64,000 nt of DNA from Sphingomonas tagetis (GTDB taxonomy: Bacteria; Pseudomonadota; Alphaproteobacteria; Sphingomonadales; Sphingomonadaceae): NCBI RefSeq assembly GCF_024211275.1, contig NZ_JAMLDX010000001.1, forward strand, positions 62,001 through 126,000, read 5' to 3'. Below are positions 9,815 through 18,717 of the stretch, in pieces. Both the position numbers and the translations under genes were made by a program. Numbering within the stretch: the stretch's first letter is position 1; every line of letters starts with the position of its first letter. The notes under the pieces are model-generated. The model worked only from the letters and a program-made list of their open reading frames with translations. It had not been told where the DNA came from and did no database searches.

Positions 9815-10318
9815 TCAAATGGGCAGATGTTTGACGAGCACGGTCATCGACAGCGGCGGATCGAGCGGCACGGGGAAGGCGCGCGTCTCGCCCGATGGCG
9901 CATAGCCGTGCCGCTGATACCAGGCGATGAGTTCAACGCGGCGGTCGATCACGGTCATCTCGATGCGGTCGGCGCCAAAGGCATCGCGCGCCGCGATTTC
10001 AGCGGCTTGCAGCAGTTGCTTGCCAATTCCGGCTGTCTGCAGCCGGGGATCGACGCAGAGCAGGCCGAGATAGGCGAGGCGGTCGCCGCGATAAGCGATG
10101 TTGACGCAGCCGAGTACCTTGTCGCCATCGAGTGCGATGAGCAGGCGGCTGTGGCCGTCGAGTAGGCCGGTGAGCGTTTCGATATCGGTGCGGTCGCCGG
10201 AGACGAGATCCGCCTCGTGCGTCCAGCCCTGGCGCGCCGAGTCGCCGCGATAGGCGCGTTCGACGACGGGGTGCAGACGAGGGAGATCTTCCAGCGTGGC
10301 CGGCCGAATCGCGGTCAT
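9815..10318 (-). CDS. GNAT family N-acetyltransferase
   Basis: A 167-residue acetyltransferase of the GNAT fold. The acetyl-CoA-binding segment is LLCVDPRLQTAGIGKQLL (motif A, with the QxxGIG form), and the C-terminal half has the WYQRHGYAPSGE motif typical of the family. The acceptor substrate cannot be told. It starts 4 bases after pyrF and is in the same minus-strand transcript as the trp genes. The link with pyrimidine or tryptophan synthesis is probably positional only. Confidence 0.85.
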   Translation of the reverse strand: MTAIRPATLEDLPRLHPVVERAYRGDSARQGWTHEADLVSGDRTDIETLTGLLDGHSRLLIALDGDKVLGCVNIAYRGDRLAYLGLLCVDPRLQTAGIGKQLLQAAEIAARDAFGADRIEMTVIDRRVELIAWYQRHGYAPSGETRAFPVPLDPPLSMTVLVKHLPI

Positions 10319-10322
10319 GCGG

Positions 10323-10994
10323 TTACAGCGTCGCTTCGATCTCGCGCGCGGCCATGTCCGGGTCGGTCGCCTGCGTGATCGGACGCCCCACGACGAGGAT
10401 CGAGGCGCCGGCGTCGAGCGCGGCGCGCGGGGTCACCACGCGCTTCTGGTCGCCGGCATGACCATTGGCCGGGCGCACGCCGGGGACGACGAAGAAGCCG
10501 TCCTTCCACGCATTGTGCGCGGCCTTCACTTCTTCGCCCGAACAGACGATGCCGTCGACGCCGGCCGAGCGGGCGAGTTCGGCGAGTCGAACGACCTGCT
10601 CGTGCGGGTCGGGCGAGAGGCCGATCGAGCGCAGATCGCTTGCGTCGAGGCTGGTGAGCATGGTGACGGCGACGACCTTGGTGCCAGTCGGCGCGGCGGC
10701 TTTGGCGTCCTCCAGCATCGCGCGGCCGCCCGCGGCGTGGACGGTGAGGACCGCCGGGTTGAGCGGGCGCAGCGCCTGGATCGCCTTGCCGACGGTGTTG
10801 GGAATGTCGTGGAATTTGAGGTCGAGGAAGATCGGCAGGCCGATATCGGCCATCTCGTGCACGCCGGCGCGGCCATTGGCCATGAAGAATTCGAGGCCGA
10901 GCTTGATCCCGCCGACATGATGGCGGACGCGCTTGGCGATGGCCTTGGCGCGTTCGAGATCGGGCGTGTCGAGCGCGACGTAGATCGGGCTCAT
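10323..10994 (-). CDS. pyrF: Orotidine 5'-phosphate decarboxylase
   Basis: A 223-residue TIM-barrel enzyme that converts OMP to UMP, the last step of de novo UMP synthesis. The catalytic DxKxxD motif is intact as D58, K60 and D63 in FLDLKFHDIPN. The C-terminal phosphate-binding part reads VVGRPITQA. It overlaps the lapA-like gene upstream by 4 bases and is followed by the GNAT gene after 4 bases. Confidence 0.97.
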   Translation of the reverse strand: MSPIYVALDTPDLERAKAIAKRVRHHVGGIKLGLEFFMANGRAGVHEMADIGLPIFLDLKFHDIPNTVGKAIQALRPLNPAVLTVHAAGGRAMLEDAKAAAPTGTKVVAVTMLTSLDASDLRSIGLSPDPHEQVVRLAELARSAGVDGIVCSGEEVKAAHNAWKDGFFVVPGVRPANGHAGDQKRVVTPRAALDAGASILVVGRPITQATDPDMAAREIEATL

Positions 10995-11308
10995 GACAGC
11001 ACCAGCGGCGGCGCAGCGGGGGCGTCGGCTGGCTGAGCCGGTGGCGGCGTGGCGTGGACGGCGCGCATGTCCTCGAGCGTGCGTTCGAGCATGGTGATGC
11101 GCTGCCGATAGCGCCAGCGGACCGTGTGATAGAGCAGCAGCATCGGGATCAGGCCGAACAGGAAGGCGACGAGGATCAGGAAGGGCAGGTTCACGTCAGC
11201 GACCAGCCCGCTCCACAGTTGAATCTCGACCGGATGCCAGTTGGTGACCGCAAACGCCGCGATCACGCCAAGGATCAAAAACCAGAATAATGCCTTGAGA
11301 AATTGCAT
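10991..11308 (-). CDS. LapA-domain (DUF1049) inner-membrane protein
   Basis: A 105-residue protein with two membrane helices, at about 4-22 and 36-59, and a cytoplasmic coiled C-terminal part (RITMLERTLEDM) ending in a Pro/Ala-rich tail. This is the LapA/DUF1049 arrangement, which in Escherichia coli is linked to lipopolysaccharide assembly. The ATG at 11308 begins directly at the first helix; an in-frame ATG at 11338 would add 10 residues. It is the first gene of the pyrF-trp-accD cluster. Confidence 0.87.
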   Translation of the reverse strand: MQFLKALFWFLILGVIAAFAVTNWHPVEIQLWSGLVADVNLPFLILVAFLFGLIPMLLLYHTVRWRYRQRITMLERTLEDMRAVHATPPPAQPADAPAAPPLVLS

Positions 11309-11374
11309 CCGCCGCTGACACCTGTTCCAACCGTTCACCGGCAGCTTAGGCCGGGTCGCCGCCAGATGCCAGCC

Positions 11375-13666
11375 TCAGCCGATCTCCGCACGGAGCTGGT
11401 CGAACAGGTTGGGAATCGCGGCGAGACGCGGCTGTTCCTGGTCGAGAATGGCGAGGAAGATGGCGCGCTTGATCGTGGCGACCCGGCCCGGGCCGAGGCT
11501 GGCGCCCGTGGGCAAGGTCGAGAGGATGATGTCAATGAGCCGCTCGGCGCCGTGCAGGCGGCCCCACAGATAGTCGTTCTCGCGATAGGCGCGGCTGAAG
11601 AAGGCGCCGAAATTGTTGAACTGGATACCCTTGAGCGTCGCCTGTGCGCCGCCCGCACGAATCGAGGTCGCGTCGTCCGGCGAGATGCGGTCGACGCGGA
11701 TCGGGTCGAACTCGTTGAGCCCTTCGCCCTGCAGCAGCGGCAGCGTCGCAATGTCGAAGAAGGGGAAGCCGAGATAGGCGAGCAGCATCGGCCGGCGCAT
11801 CTCCTTCGACAACTGGCTGAGTCCGATCGAGAGCCGCTCGTCGGTCTCGCGGTCGAGCGTGCGCAGGTCCATCCGTGCCGCGAGGCTGTCGAGCAATGCA
11901 CCCACATTCAGGTCGGCGGCGCGGGCCGCTTCGCGCAGGCCCATGAACGGGTCGGTGCGCTGGCATTCGAGATAGCCGGCGAGCGATTCGTAGATGGCGT
12001 CGCGCATCGGAGCGAGTTCGGCATTCTTGTTCGCCTGGTCGAGTTCGGTCAGGCGGCGCGCGAGCAGGCGCAAGCGGCGAATACGGAAGCCGAGATCGTG
12101 CGCGCGCAGCAGGTCGAGCGTCGCGGGGCTGGCCGAGGCGGCGTGGCTGGTCGCAAAATCGTCGGCGTGGCGGCGCTGGATTTCCGCCCATACCGCGCCG
12201 CGCAGCCGCCGCCAGCGTTCCGGGCCGGGCAGGTCGCCGATCTGGTGGAGATGCGTGGCGATTCGATCGGCGACGCCCTCGACCTTGAGCATGCCATAGG
12301 CCGCGTGGCCATAGCCGGCCTTGGCCGCGGCGGCGACCTGAGCGCGGCTGCGCCAGGCGTGGAGGCGCTTGGGCGTCGGGTAATCGAGGAAGAGCGTGTA
12401 GCCGAACAGCGATTCGACCTGGCCCTCGACCTCGGCTCGGATGCGTTCGACGATCGCGAGCATGCGCTCGATGCGGCGTGAGCGGCCGCCGATCGCCTCG
12501 AGATTGTCGCGGATCGGCTGCTGGCGAGGGAGTTCGGACAGCGCGCCGATGATCGTCTGGAAAAAGCCGGGATTGTCCGGCGCCTCCCCGTAGAAGCCGA
12601 TGCGCTGGCCGGGGGTCGGGTCGATGAACACGAAACGGCGGTCGATCTGGCGGCGCGCGGGGCGTTCCTTGAGCGCGTCGATCGCCGGGCGGAACGGCGC
12701 GTTGGCGAGCACCGAGCCGTCGATCAATGCAGCCTTGTCGGCGACATTGGCGGCGTGCTGGCGCGGTAGGGCATGCCGGAGGAACGCCTCGCGACCCGGC
12801 CAGCTCACCCGGCGATCGGCCAGCACGGCGTCGAGTTCGGCGACGGTCGCGGGCGGAAAGGCGCCGGGAAAGCTGGAGGTGGCGCGCGCAGCGAAGGCGA
12901 GTTCGGCCGGCGCGGCGAATTCCGCCTCGGCGTCGCCATGATCGCTGAACGAGAAGACCAGGCGATGCTCGGTCTCGACCACTTCGGGCGGCGAGTTGAG
13001 CTTGAGCCGCTCGGGATGGCCGCGAAAGTCGGTAACGGTGACGAACAGGTCGAGCGGCTGGCCGTCGGGCAGCAGACGCGGGCCACACGGCGCGGCGGCC
13101 ATCGCGTCGAACGCGTCTAGCATCATGTTGAGCAGTTCCTTGCCGCCAAAGGGCGGTTCGAACCAGCGTGAGCGGACGAATTTCTCGAGCTTGGCGCGCA
13201 CTTCGGCGCGGGTGCCGGGTTCGACCGTCGCATCGATCGCGCCGCCTTCGCGCGCGAACATCCAGGCGAGCGGTACCGCCCAGATCTTGGCCAGCTTGTG
13301 CGACGGCCCCTGCGCCGGGTTGAGCAGCGCCTCCACGTCAGCGGTTTCGAGCCACAGATCGGTCAGCGGGTCGAGCGACTGGCCGGTCGAGATGGCCTGC
13401 GCCAGGAACACGCCGTTGATCCCGCCAGCACTCGCGCCGGCGACGATATCGACCAGCGTGCGCAGGCGGATGCCGGTCGCCTCGCCGATCTCGTCGAGCA
13501 GTGCGTGATAGACCGCTTCGCTGCCGTCGGGGGATTCGGCGCCGTCGCGATGTGCGCGGCTGGCGCGGGCGAGGTGCCAGATCTCCTTCGTGATGCCGTG
13601 CATGTAGACGGCCAGGCTGATGCCGCCATAGCAGACCAGAGCGAGGCGGAGTTCCTTGTCGGCCAT
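11375..13666 (-). CDS. Patatin-like phospholipase with DUF3376-type C-terminus
   Basis: A 763-residue protein. The N-terminal patatin domain has the oxyanion-type segment CYGGISLAVYMHG at 12-24, the nucleophile elbow GASAG with S79, and a DGS motif in ALIDGSVLANAPF that supplies the catalytic aspartate. The long C-terminal half resembles the DUF3376 region found in large patatin-like proteins of actinobacteria and alphaproteobacteria. It has no signal peptide. It probably hydrolyses a lipid acyl ester. It starts 10 bases after the EEP-family gene. Confidence 0.9.
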   Translation of the reverse strand: MADKELRLALVCYGGISLAVYMHGITKEIWHLARASRAHRDGAESPDGSEAVYHALLDEIGEATGIRLRTLVDIVAGASAGGINGVFLAQAISTGQSLDPLTDLWLETADVEALLNPAQGPSHKLAKIWAVPLAWMFAREGGAIDATVEPGTRAEVRAKLEKFVRSRWFEPPFGGKELLNMMLDAFDAMAAAPCGPRLLPDGQPLDLFVTVTDFRGHPERLKLNSPPEVVETEHRLVFSFSDHGDAEAEFAAPAELAFAARATSSFPGAFPPATVAELDAVLADRRVSWPGREAFLRHALPRQHAANVADKAALIDGSVLANAPFRPAIDALKERPARRQIDRRFVFIDPTPGQRIGFYGEAPDNPGFFQTIIGALSELPRQQPIRDNLEAIGGRSRRIERMLAIVERIRAEVEGQVESLFGYTLFLDYPTPKRLHAWRSRAQVAAAAKAGYGHAAYGMLKVEGVADRIATHLHQIGDLPGPERWRRLRGAVWAEIQRRHADDFATSHAASASPATLDLLRAHDLGFRIRRLRLLARRLTELDQANKNAELAPMRDAIYESLAGYLECQRTDPFMGLREAARAADLNVGALLDSLAARMDLRTLDRETDERLSIGLSQLSKEMRRPMLLAYLGFPFFDIATLPLLQGEGLNEFDPIRVDRISPDDATSIRAGGAQATLKGIQFNNFGAFFSRAYRENDYLWGRLHGAERLIDIILSTLPTGASLGPGRVATIKRAIFLAILDQEQPRLAAIPNLFDQLRAEIG

Positions 13667-13676
13667 CAGTGATTCA

Positions 13677-14372
13677 TCAGCCCTTTCCGACCCGCGCCCA
13701 GATCGGAAGGTGGTCCGACGCGGTGCGCGATGCGGCGCTGTCGTGCACGCCGCATTCGGCGACAGCGAGTCCCGGCGACACCATGATCCGGTCGAGCCGC
13801 GCGACCGGGCGGCGCGCGTGAAAGGAGCGGCCAGTGGCGGCGAAGGTGAAGTCGCGGCCGAAATCGCGCAGGCATCCCGATTGCGCGCTCCAGTCGTTGA
13901 GGTCGCCCATCATCACCGTCGGCAGCTGTTTCGAGCTGGAGGCGAGATGAGCGAGGATCGCATGCGCCTGACGCCGCCGCCACAGGCCGGAAAGGTCTAG
14001 ATGCATGCCGACGACGCGCACGGCATGGCCGTTGACGCGCAGGTCGGCCATCACCGCACCGCGCGGCTCGAGCGCGGGGAGGTGGATGATCTCCTGATCG
14101 AGGACCTGCGCGTCCTTTCGCACCAGGATCGCATTGCCGTGCCAGCCCATGCTGCCGGTGCGCACCCCGAATTGCACGGCCTTCCACGGGCTATGTTCAG
14201 CGAGCAGATGGGGGGTGATGACGCCAAGACGCTGTCCGAAGCGGCGGTCACACTCCTGCAGCGCGATCACATCGGCATCGATCTCGCGCAACACTTCGAG
14301 CGTGCGCTCGGGCCGCCGCCGCCGGTCGGTGCCGATCGACTTGCGCATATTGTAGCTGGCGACCTTCAGCAT
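13677..14372 (-). CDS. Endonuclease/exonuclease/phosphatase (EEP) family protein
   Basis: A 231-residue EEP-fold hydrolase. The metal-binding E lies in VIALQECD, the central GMHLDLSG and MGDLNDWS motifs provide the active-site histidine and the DxN pair, and SDHLPIWARV near the end carries the terminal catalytic histidine. Members cleave DNA, sphingomyelin or phosphoinositides, so the substrate is open. It lies beside a patatin-like lipase, so a phospholipid role (phospholipase C/D-like) is possible, but this is inference. Confidence 0.88.
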   Translation of the reverse strand: MLKVASYNMRKSIGTDRRRRPERTLEVLREIDADVIALQECDRRFGQRLGVITPHLLAEHSPWKAVQFGVRTGSMGWHGNAILVRKDAQVLDQEIIHLPALEPRGAVMADLRVNGHAVRVVGMHLDLSGLWRRRQAHAILAHLASSSKQLPTVMMGDLNDWSAQSGCLRDFGRDFTFAATGRSFHARRPVARLDRIMVSPGLAVAECGVHDSAASRTASDHLPIWARVGKG

Positions 14373-14411
14373 CGCGCCAATCTGTGAGACCTGACGGGCA
14401 AGAGCAAGCGT

Positions 14412-14612
14412 TCAGGCAGGGATCCGCGGCGTTTGTTGCGATGTCTGGCCGCGCGCCTCATCGGCGGCAGCGATCAGGCTGTGCGCGGTCGCCTCGGCCG
14501 CGTCGGGCGTGAGGGCGATCGCGACCCCGTCGGGACCGTCGAGCATGACGGTGCCTTCTTCTGCGCTGGCGATGCCCGCTTGCTGGTGGGGCTCGCGTCC
14601 ATGACGGTCCAT
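14412..14612 (-). CDS. Small conserved hypothetical protein (66 aa)
   Basis: A 66-residue acidic, Ala-rich protein with no signal peptide or membrane helix. The middle reads VMLDGPDGVAIALTPDAAEA, which looks like a small beta-hairpin followed by a helix. The ATG at 14612 has GGGAG 8 bases upstream, supporting expression. It lies 39 bases upstream of the EEP-family gene on the same strand. I do not recognise a named family. Confidence 0.6.
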   Translation of the reverse strand: MDRHGREPHQQAGIASAEEGTVMLDGPDGVAIALTPDAAEATAHSLIAAADEARGQTSQQTPRIPA

Positions 14613-14712
14613 TGACGCGTCTCCCTGGCTTGCTGAGAAAAGTCTCAGCCATCAACGTCGCGCGCGGGGAATATATCCAAGGTTGGTGGTGATTTACCGG
14701 GTGATGCTGAAA

Positions 14713-15102
14713 TCAGCGCCCGCCCGCTTCGAGCAGGCGGCGCGGTGCGACGAGTTCCCAGCTGATCGCGATTCGATCGGCGACGCGGTCCCAGTCGGTA
14801 TCGGGGCGATCGAGATGGATGCCGACCCAGCCGGACGGGCCGATATAGGGCGGGCGGTAATAGAGATCGGGCTCCATTTCGATGAGCATGCCCTGTTCTT
14901 CCAGCCCGCTCGTCTTGACCAGCGCGGCGGTGATCCCGTCGCCATGATGGTCGTGGGTGAAATAGGCGAACATCTTGCCCTTAGTGATGAAGAAAGCGGG
15001 CGTGCCGTGCGATAGCTTCTCGTCGGCCTCGGGCAAGGCGAGGGCGATCGCGCGGAGCTTTTCCAGCGCGTCCGCCGCCTGCGGGGTCATTTGCTCAGCC
15101 AT
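14713..15102 (-). CDS. MmcQ/YjbR family protein (DUF419)
   Basis: A 129-residue protein of the MmcQ/YjbR family, with a CyaY-like, DNA-binding-type fold. Typical features are the N-terminal ALALPEADEKLSHGTPAFF segment, the central YYRPPYIGPSGWVGIHLD motif, and the C-terminal SWELVAPRRLLEA helix. The cellular role of the family is not settled. The gene overlaps the end of purN by 16 bases and follows it in the same direction. Confidence 0.85.
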   Translation of the reverse strand: MAEQMTPQAADALEKLRAIALALPEADEKLSHGTPAFFITKGKMFAYFTHDHHGDGITAALVKTSGLEEQGMLIEMEPDLYYRPPYIGPSGWVGIHLDRPDTDWDRVADRIAISWELVAPRRLLEAGGR

Positions 15103-15656
15103 TCCGCGACAATGCGGGGATAGAGTTTGTGTTCCTCGGTCAGCACGCGGTCGGCAAGGCTGTCGGCGGTGTCGCCGGGCAGGATCGCGACCTGCGCCTG
15201 TCCCAGCACCTCGCCGCCGTCGAGTTCCTCGGTCACGACATGGACCGAGCAGCCGGCGTGGGTGTCGCCCGCCTCGATCGCGCGCGCATGGGTGTCGAGG
15301 CCTTTATATTTGGGCAGCAGCGATGGGTGGATGTTGACGATGCGGCTGCGCCAGCGCGCAACGAACGCGTTGGTGAGCAGGCGCATGTAGCCCGCGAGCG
15401 CGATCGCTTCGACGCCGGCGTCGCGCAATGCTGCGTCGATCCGGGCTTCGTAATCGGCCTTGGCCATGCCTTTGGGCGAGAGCGCGAAGGTGGCAATGCC
15501 CTGGTCCTGTGCCCAGGCGAGGCCGGGCGCGTCGGGCTTGTCGCTGGCAACGAGCGCGACTTCGTAGGGGCTGCCGTCGGCGCGTGCCGCTCCGGCCAGC
15601 GCCATCATGTTCGAGCCGCGGCCGGAGATCAGGATGCCGAGCTTGCGTTTAGCCAT
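15087..15656 (-). CDS. purN: Phosphoribosylglycinamide formyltransferase
   Basis: A 189-residue enzyme that transfers formyl from 10-formyl-tetrahydrofolate to GAR in purine synthesis. The phosphate-binding ISGRGSNM loop is at 10-17 and the catalytic region [19 protein letters not shown] is complete, with the catalytic N and H. A downstream DGGEV segment carries the catalytic aspartate. It overlaps purM by 8 bases, so the two consecutive purine genes are coupled. Confidence 0.96.
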   Translation of the reverse strand: MAKRKLGILISGRGSNMMALAGAARADGSPYEVALVASDKPDAPGLAWAQDQGIATFALSPKGMAKADYEARIDAALRDAGVEAIALAGYMRLLTNAFVARWRSRIVNIHPSLLPKYKGLDTHARAIEAGDTHAGCSVHVVTEELDGGEVLGQAQVAILPGDTADSLADRVLTEEHKLYPRIVAEWLSK

Positions 15657-16743
15657 GGTGCGTCGCGGACCAGTCCGCGCGGGCGCTCCACGTCTCGGTG
15701 CTGCCCGATACCGTGCAGCCGCGCTCGCCCGCGACGATCGCGCCGATGCGGTGGACGGTTTCGCCTGCCGCTTCCAGCGCTTGCGCGACCGCGTCGGCCT
15801 TGTCGGCGGCGACCACCGCGACCATGCCGACGCCGCAGTTGAAGGTGCGGGCCATTTCCTCGGGTTCGATATTGCCCTGCGCCTGCAGGAAGGCCATCAG
15901 CCGCGGCTGGAGCCAGGCGTCGGCGTCGACTTGCGCATGGCAGCCAGCCGGCAGCACGCGGGGGATGTTTTCGAGCAGGCCGCCGCCGGTGATGTGCGCG
16001 AGGCCGTTGATCGCGCCGTCGCGCAGCAGCGGGAGCAGGCTCTTCACATAGATGCGGGTCGGCGCCATCAGCGCGTCGAGCAGGATCACCTCCTGATCGA
16101 ACACGGCAGGGCGGTTGAGCTTCCAGCCCTTGTCCGCGGCGAGGCGGCGGACGAGCGAAAAGCCGTTGCTGTGCACACCGGTCGAGCCGAGGCCGAGCAG
16201 CACGTCGCCGGGCTTGATCGCGGTGCCGTCGAGCAGCCGGTCGCGCTCGACCGCGCCGACGCAGAAGCCGGCGAGGTCGTAATCGCCATCGGCGTACATG
16301 CCGGGCATTTCCGCGGTCTCGCCGCCGATCAGCGCGCAGCCGGCCTGGCGGCAGCCGTCGGCGATCGAGGCGATCACGCGCTCGGCGACGCCGGAGACGA
16401 GCTTGCCGCTGGCGTAATAGTCGAGGAAGAACAGCGGCTCGGCACCCTGCACGATCAGATCGTTGGCGCACATCGCGACCAGATCGACGCCGACGCCGTC
16501 ATGCGCGTCATGCTCGATCGCGAGCTTGAGCTTGGTGCCGACGCCGTCATTCGCGGCGACGAGCAGCGGATCGGCGAAGCCCGCAGCCTTCAGGTCGAAC
16601 AGCCCGCCAAAGCCGCCCAGGTCGGCGTCGGCGCCGGGACGGCGGGTCGAGCGGGCGAGGGGGGCGATGGCCTTTACCAGCGCATTGCCGGCATCGATGG
16701 ACACGCCCGCCTGGGCGTAGGTGTAGGGCGTGGGCTCGGTCAT
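15649..16743 (-). CDS. purM: Phosphoribosylformylglycinamidine cyclo-ligase
   Basis: A 364-residue AIR synthetase that closes the imidazole ring in purine synthesis using ATP. The [14 protein letters not shown] start is diagnostic, followed by [14 protein letters not shown] and the [10 protein letters not shown] motif. The ATG at 16743 puts YTYAQAG at residues 8-14, as in other PurM proteins; an in-frame start at 16794 adds a basic stretch with no likeness. It is divergent from the exported-protein gene at 16806, with 62 bases between. Confidence 0.96.
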   Translation of the reverse strand: MTEPTPYTYAQAGVSIDAGNALVKAIAPLARSTRRPGADADLGGFGGLFDLKAAGFADPLLVAANDGVGTKLKLAIEHDAHDGVGVDLVAMCANDLIVQGAEPLFFLDYYASGKLVSGVAERVIASIADGCRQAGCALIGGETAEMPGMYADGDYDLAGFCVGAVERDRLLDGTAIKPGDVLLGLGSTGVHSNGFSLVRRLAADKGWKLNRPAVFDQEVILLDALMAPTRIYVKSLLPLLRDGAINGLAHITGGGLLENIPRVLPAGCHAQVDADAWLQPRLMAFLQAQGNIEPEEMARTFNCGVGMVAVVAADKADAVAQALEAAGETVHRIGAIVAGERGCTVSGSTETWSARADWSATHHG

Positions 16744-16805
16744 GGATGCGCGCCTAGCGATATCGCGCTTGGATTTCCACGCCTGCTTCGCCAAAAGGGC
16801 GCCGA

Positions 16806-18086
16806 ATGTTCGCGCGCTTCTCCCCTTGGTCCACTGCCACCGCTGCCGTTGCGCTGCTGGCCACCGCTGGTTTCGCGGTTGCGCAGGCCGCGAAGGACGC
16901 GCCCAAGAACGGTCCCAAGGCGGAGTCGGGGCGCGAGGCGGGCGACAGTTCGGGCAGCTTCGAGGTCGGCGGCGTCGATGTCGACGTGCGCGGCAAGGAT
17001 GCCGAATCGGCGCGGCTCGGCGGCTGGCGGCTGGCGCAGCGCAAGGCGTGGCCGATGCTGGCGCAGCGGCTGACCGGCGAATCGTCGACGCTGTCGGATT
17101 CGGCGCTTGACGCGATGGTCACCGGGATCATCGTCGAGCGCGAGCAGATCGGCCCGAACCGCTATGTCGCGCGGCTGGGTGTGCTGTTCGACCGCGGCAA
17201 GGCGGCTTCGATCCTGGGCGTGGCCGGGCAGATGATGCGCTCGCCGCCGATGCTGCTGGTGCCGGTGCAGGTGTCGGGCGGGGCGCATCGCGTGTTCGAG
17301 GGCAGCAACGCCTTTGCCGAGGGCTGGGGACGATTCCGCACCGGCAACAGCGCGATCGACTATGTGCGGCCGGCCGGTACCGGGCCTGACCGGCTGCTGA
17401 TGAACGCCGGGCAGATCGCACGGCCCGGGCGCGGCTGGTGGCGCGCGATCATCGATCAATATGGCGCGGCCGACGTGCTGGCGCCCACCGTCGAGCTGCG
17501 GCGCAGCTATCCCGGCGGGCCGATCGTCGGCGTGTTCACCGCGCGTCATGGCCCCGACAATCGCCAGATCGCGCAGTTCGTGCTGCGCGTGAACGACGGC
17601 AATGCGCTGGGCGCGCTGATCGACGCGGGGATCCAGCGGATCGACAAGGTGTATCAGGACGCGCTGCGCGCCGGCATCCTCAAGACCGACAGCCTGCTCG
17701 CGACCGAGCCGCCCAAGCCGGAAGTGCCGGTCGAGGAGGAAGGCACCGAGGAAGTGCTGGACACGACGGATACACCGCAGGTCACGACCGGTGCGGCCTT
17801 CACGATCCAGTTCGAGACGCCGAGCGTCGCCGCCGTGAACAATGGCGAGAGCGCGTTGCGCGCAGTGCCGGGCGTGAGCTCAGCGACCACCACCAGTCTC
17901 GCGCTGGGCGGCGTTTCGCTGATGCGCGTGACCTATGACGGCAGCCAGGCTGCGTTGCGCGCGGCGCTCGAAGCGCGCGGCTGGCAGGTGCAGGAGGGCG
18001 CGGGCGTGCTGCGCATCCGCCGCGGCGGCGGGTCGCCCGCGCCCGCACCGGCGCCTGCCGAAGCCGGGAACAGCAGCGACGGATGA
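16806..18086 (+). CDS. Exported protein, DUF2066-like, with C-terminal ferredoxin-like region
   Basis: A 426-residue protein with a signal peptide (about 1-27, ending GFAVAQA). Residues around 60-130 ([16 protein letters not shown], then a short gap, then [17 protein letters not shown]) resemble the DUF2066 family. The last 85 residues before the tail read as a beta-alpha-beta unit similar to heavy-metal-associated domains but without the CxxC metal site. A Pro/Ala-rich tail follows. It overlaps hdaA by 4 bases, so a periplasmic protein is co-translated with replication and polyphosphate genes. The function is unknown. Confidence 0.82.
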   Translation: MFARFSPWSTATAAVALLATAGFAVAQAAKDAPKNGPKAESGREAGDSSGSFEVGGVDVDVRGKDAESARLGGWRLAQRKAWPMLAQRLTGESSTLSDSALDAMVTGIIVEREQIGPNRYVARLGVLFDRGKAASILGVAGQMMRSPPMLLVPVQVSGGAHRVFEGSNAFAEGWGRFRTGNSAIDYVRPAGTGPDRLLMNAGQIARPGRGWWRAIIDQYGAADVLAPTVELRRSYPGGPIVGVFTARHGPDNRQIAQFVLRVNDGNALGALIDAGIQRIDKVYQDALRAGILKTDSLLATEPPKPEVPVEEEGTEEVLDTTDTPQVTTGAAFTIQFETPSVAAVNNGESALRAVPGVSSATTTSLALGGVSLMRVTYDGSQAALRAALEARGWQVQEGAGVLRIRRGGGSPAPAPAPAEAGNSSDG

Positions 18087-18706
18087 GCCAGCTTTCCCTG
18101 CCGCTCGACCGGCCAGCCGGCGCGCGTGAGGACAAGTTCCTGATCGGCGAAGGCAATTCGCGCGCCGTCCACATCCTCGAACATACGGCGACCTGGCCGG
18201 TGATGGCGGCGATCATCACCGGGCCGCGCAAGTCGGGCCGTAGCCTGCTGGCGCGCACCATGGTCGCGCGCAGCGGCGGGACGATGATCGACGAAGCCGA
18301 CCGGCAGAGCGAGACGATGCTGTTCCACGCGTGGAATCAGGCGCAGGCAGAGCGGCGTCCGCTGTTTCTGGTGGCGGACGACGCGCCGCCCTTGTGGGAG
18401 GTCAGGCTGCCCGACCTGCGCTCACGGCTGGGGGCGAGTCCGGTGGCGCGGATCGAGGAGCCGGACGATGCGCTCGCCACCGAGATTCTGCGGCAGTTTC
18501 TCGACCGTCACGAAATTGTCGTGACTCCCGATGTAGTGACGTGGGTGATGCGCCGGATCGAGCGGAGTTACCTCTCCATCCTGCGCACTGGCGAAGCGCT
18601 GGAGGAAGATGCCAGCCGCCGCCGCAACCGGCGCTTGTCGATCCCGGCGGCGCGGGCCACATTGACCGCGTCCGGCCTGCTCAGGGAATCCGGGGCGGAC
18701 CGCTGA
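18083..18706 (+). CDS. hdaA: HdaA-like DnaA-domain protein with sliding-clamp motif
   Basis: A 207-residue protein related to the AAA+ part of DnaA, as in Hda/HdaA, which with the DNA polymerase clamp makes DnaA hydrolyse ATP after initiation. The clamp-binding motif QLSLPL is at residues 3-8. The P-loop is GPRKSGRS at 47-54, where the invariant Lys is replaced by Arg53, so ATP binding may be weak or lost. A VADD Walker-B-like motif follows. It is upstream of ppk, an arrangement common in alphaproteobacteria. Confidence 0.85.
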   Translation: MSQLSLPLDRPAGAREDKFLIGEGNSRAVHILEHTATWPVMAAIITGPRKSGRSLLARTMVARSGGTMIDEADRQSETMLFHAWNQAQAERRPLFLVADDAPPLWEVRLPDLRSRLGASPVARIEEPDDALATEILRQFLDRHEIVVTPDVVTWVMRRIERSYLSILRTGEALEEDASRRRNRRLSIPAARATLTASGLLRESGADR

Positions 18707-18717
18707 ACCGAGGACTC

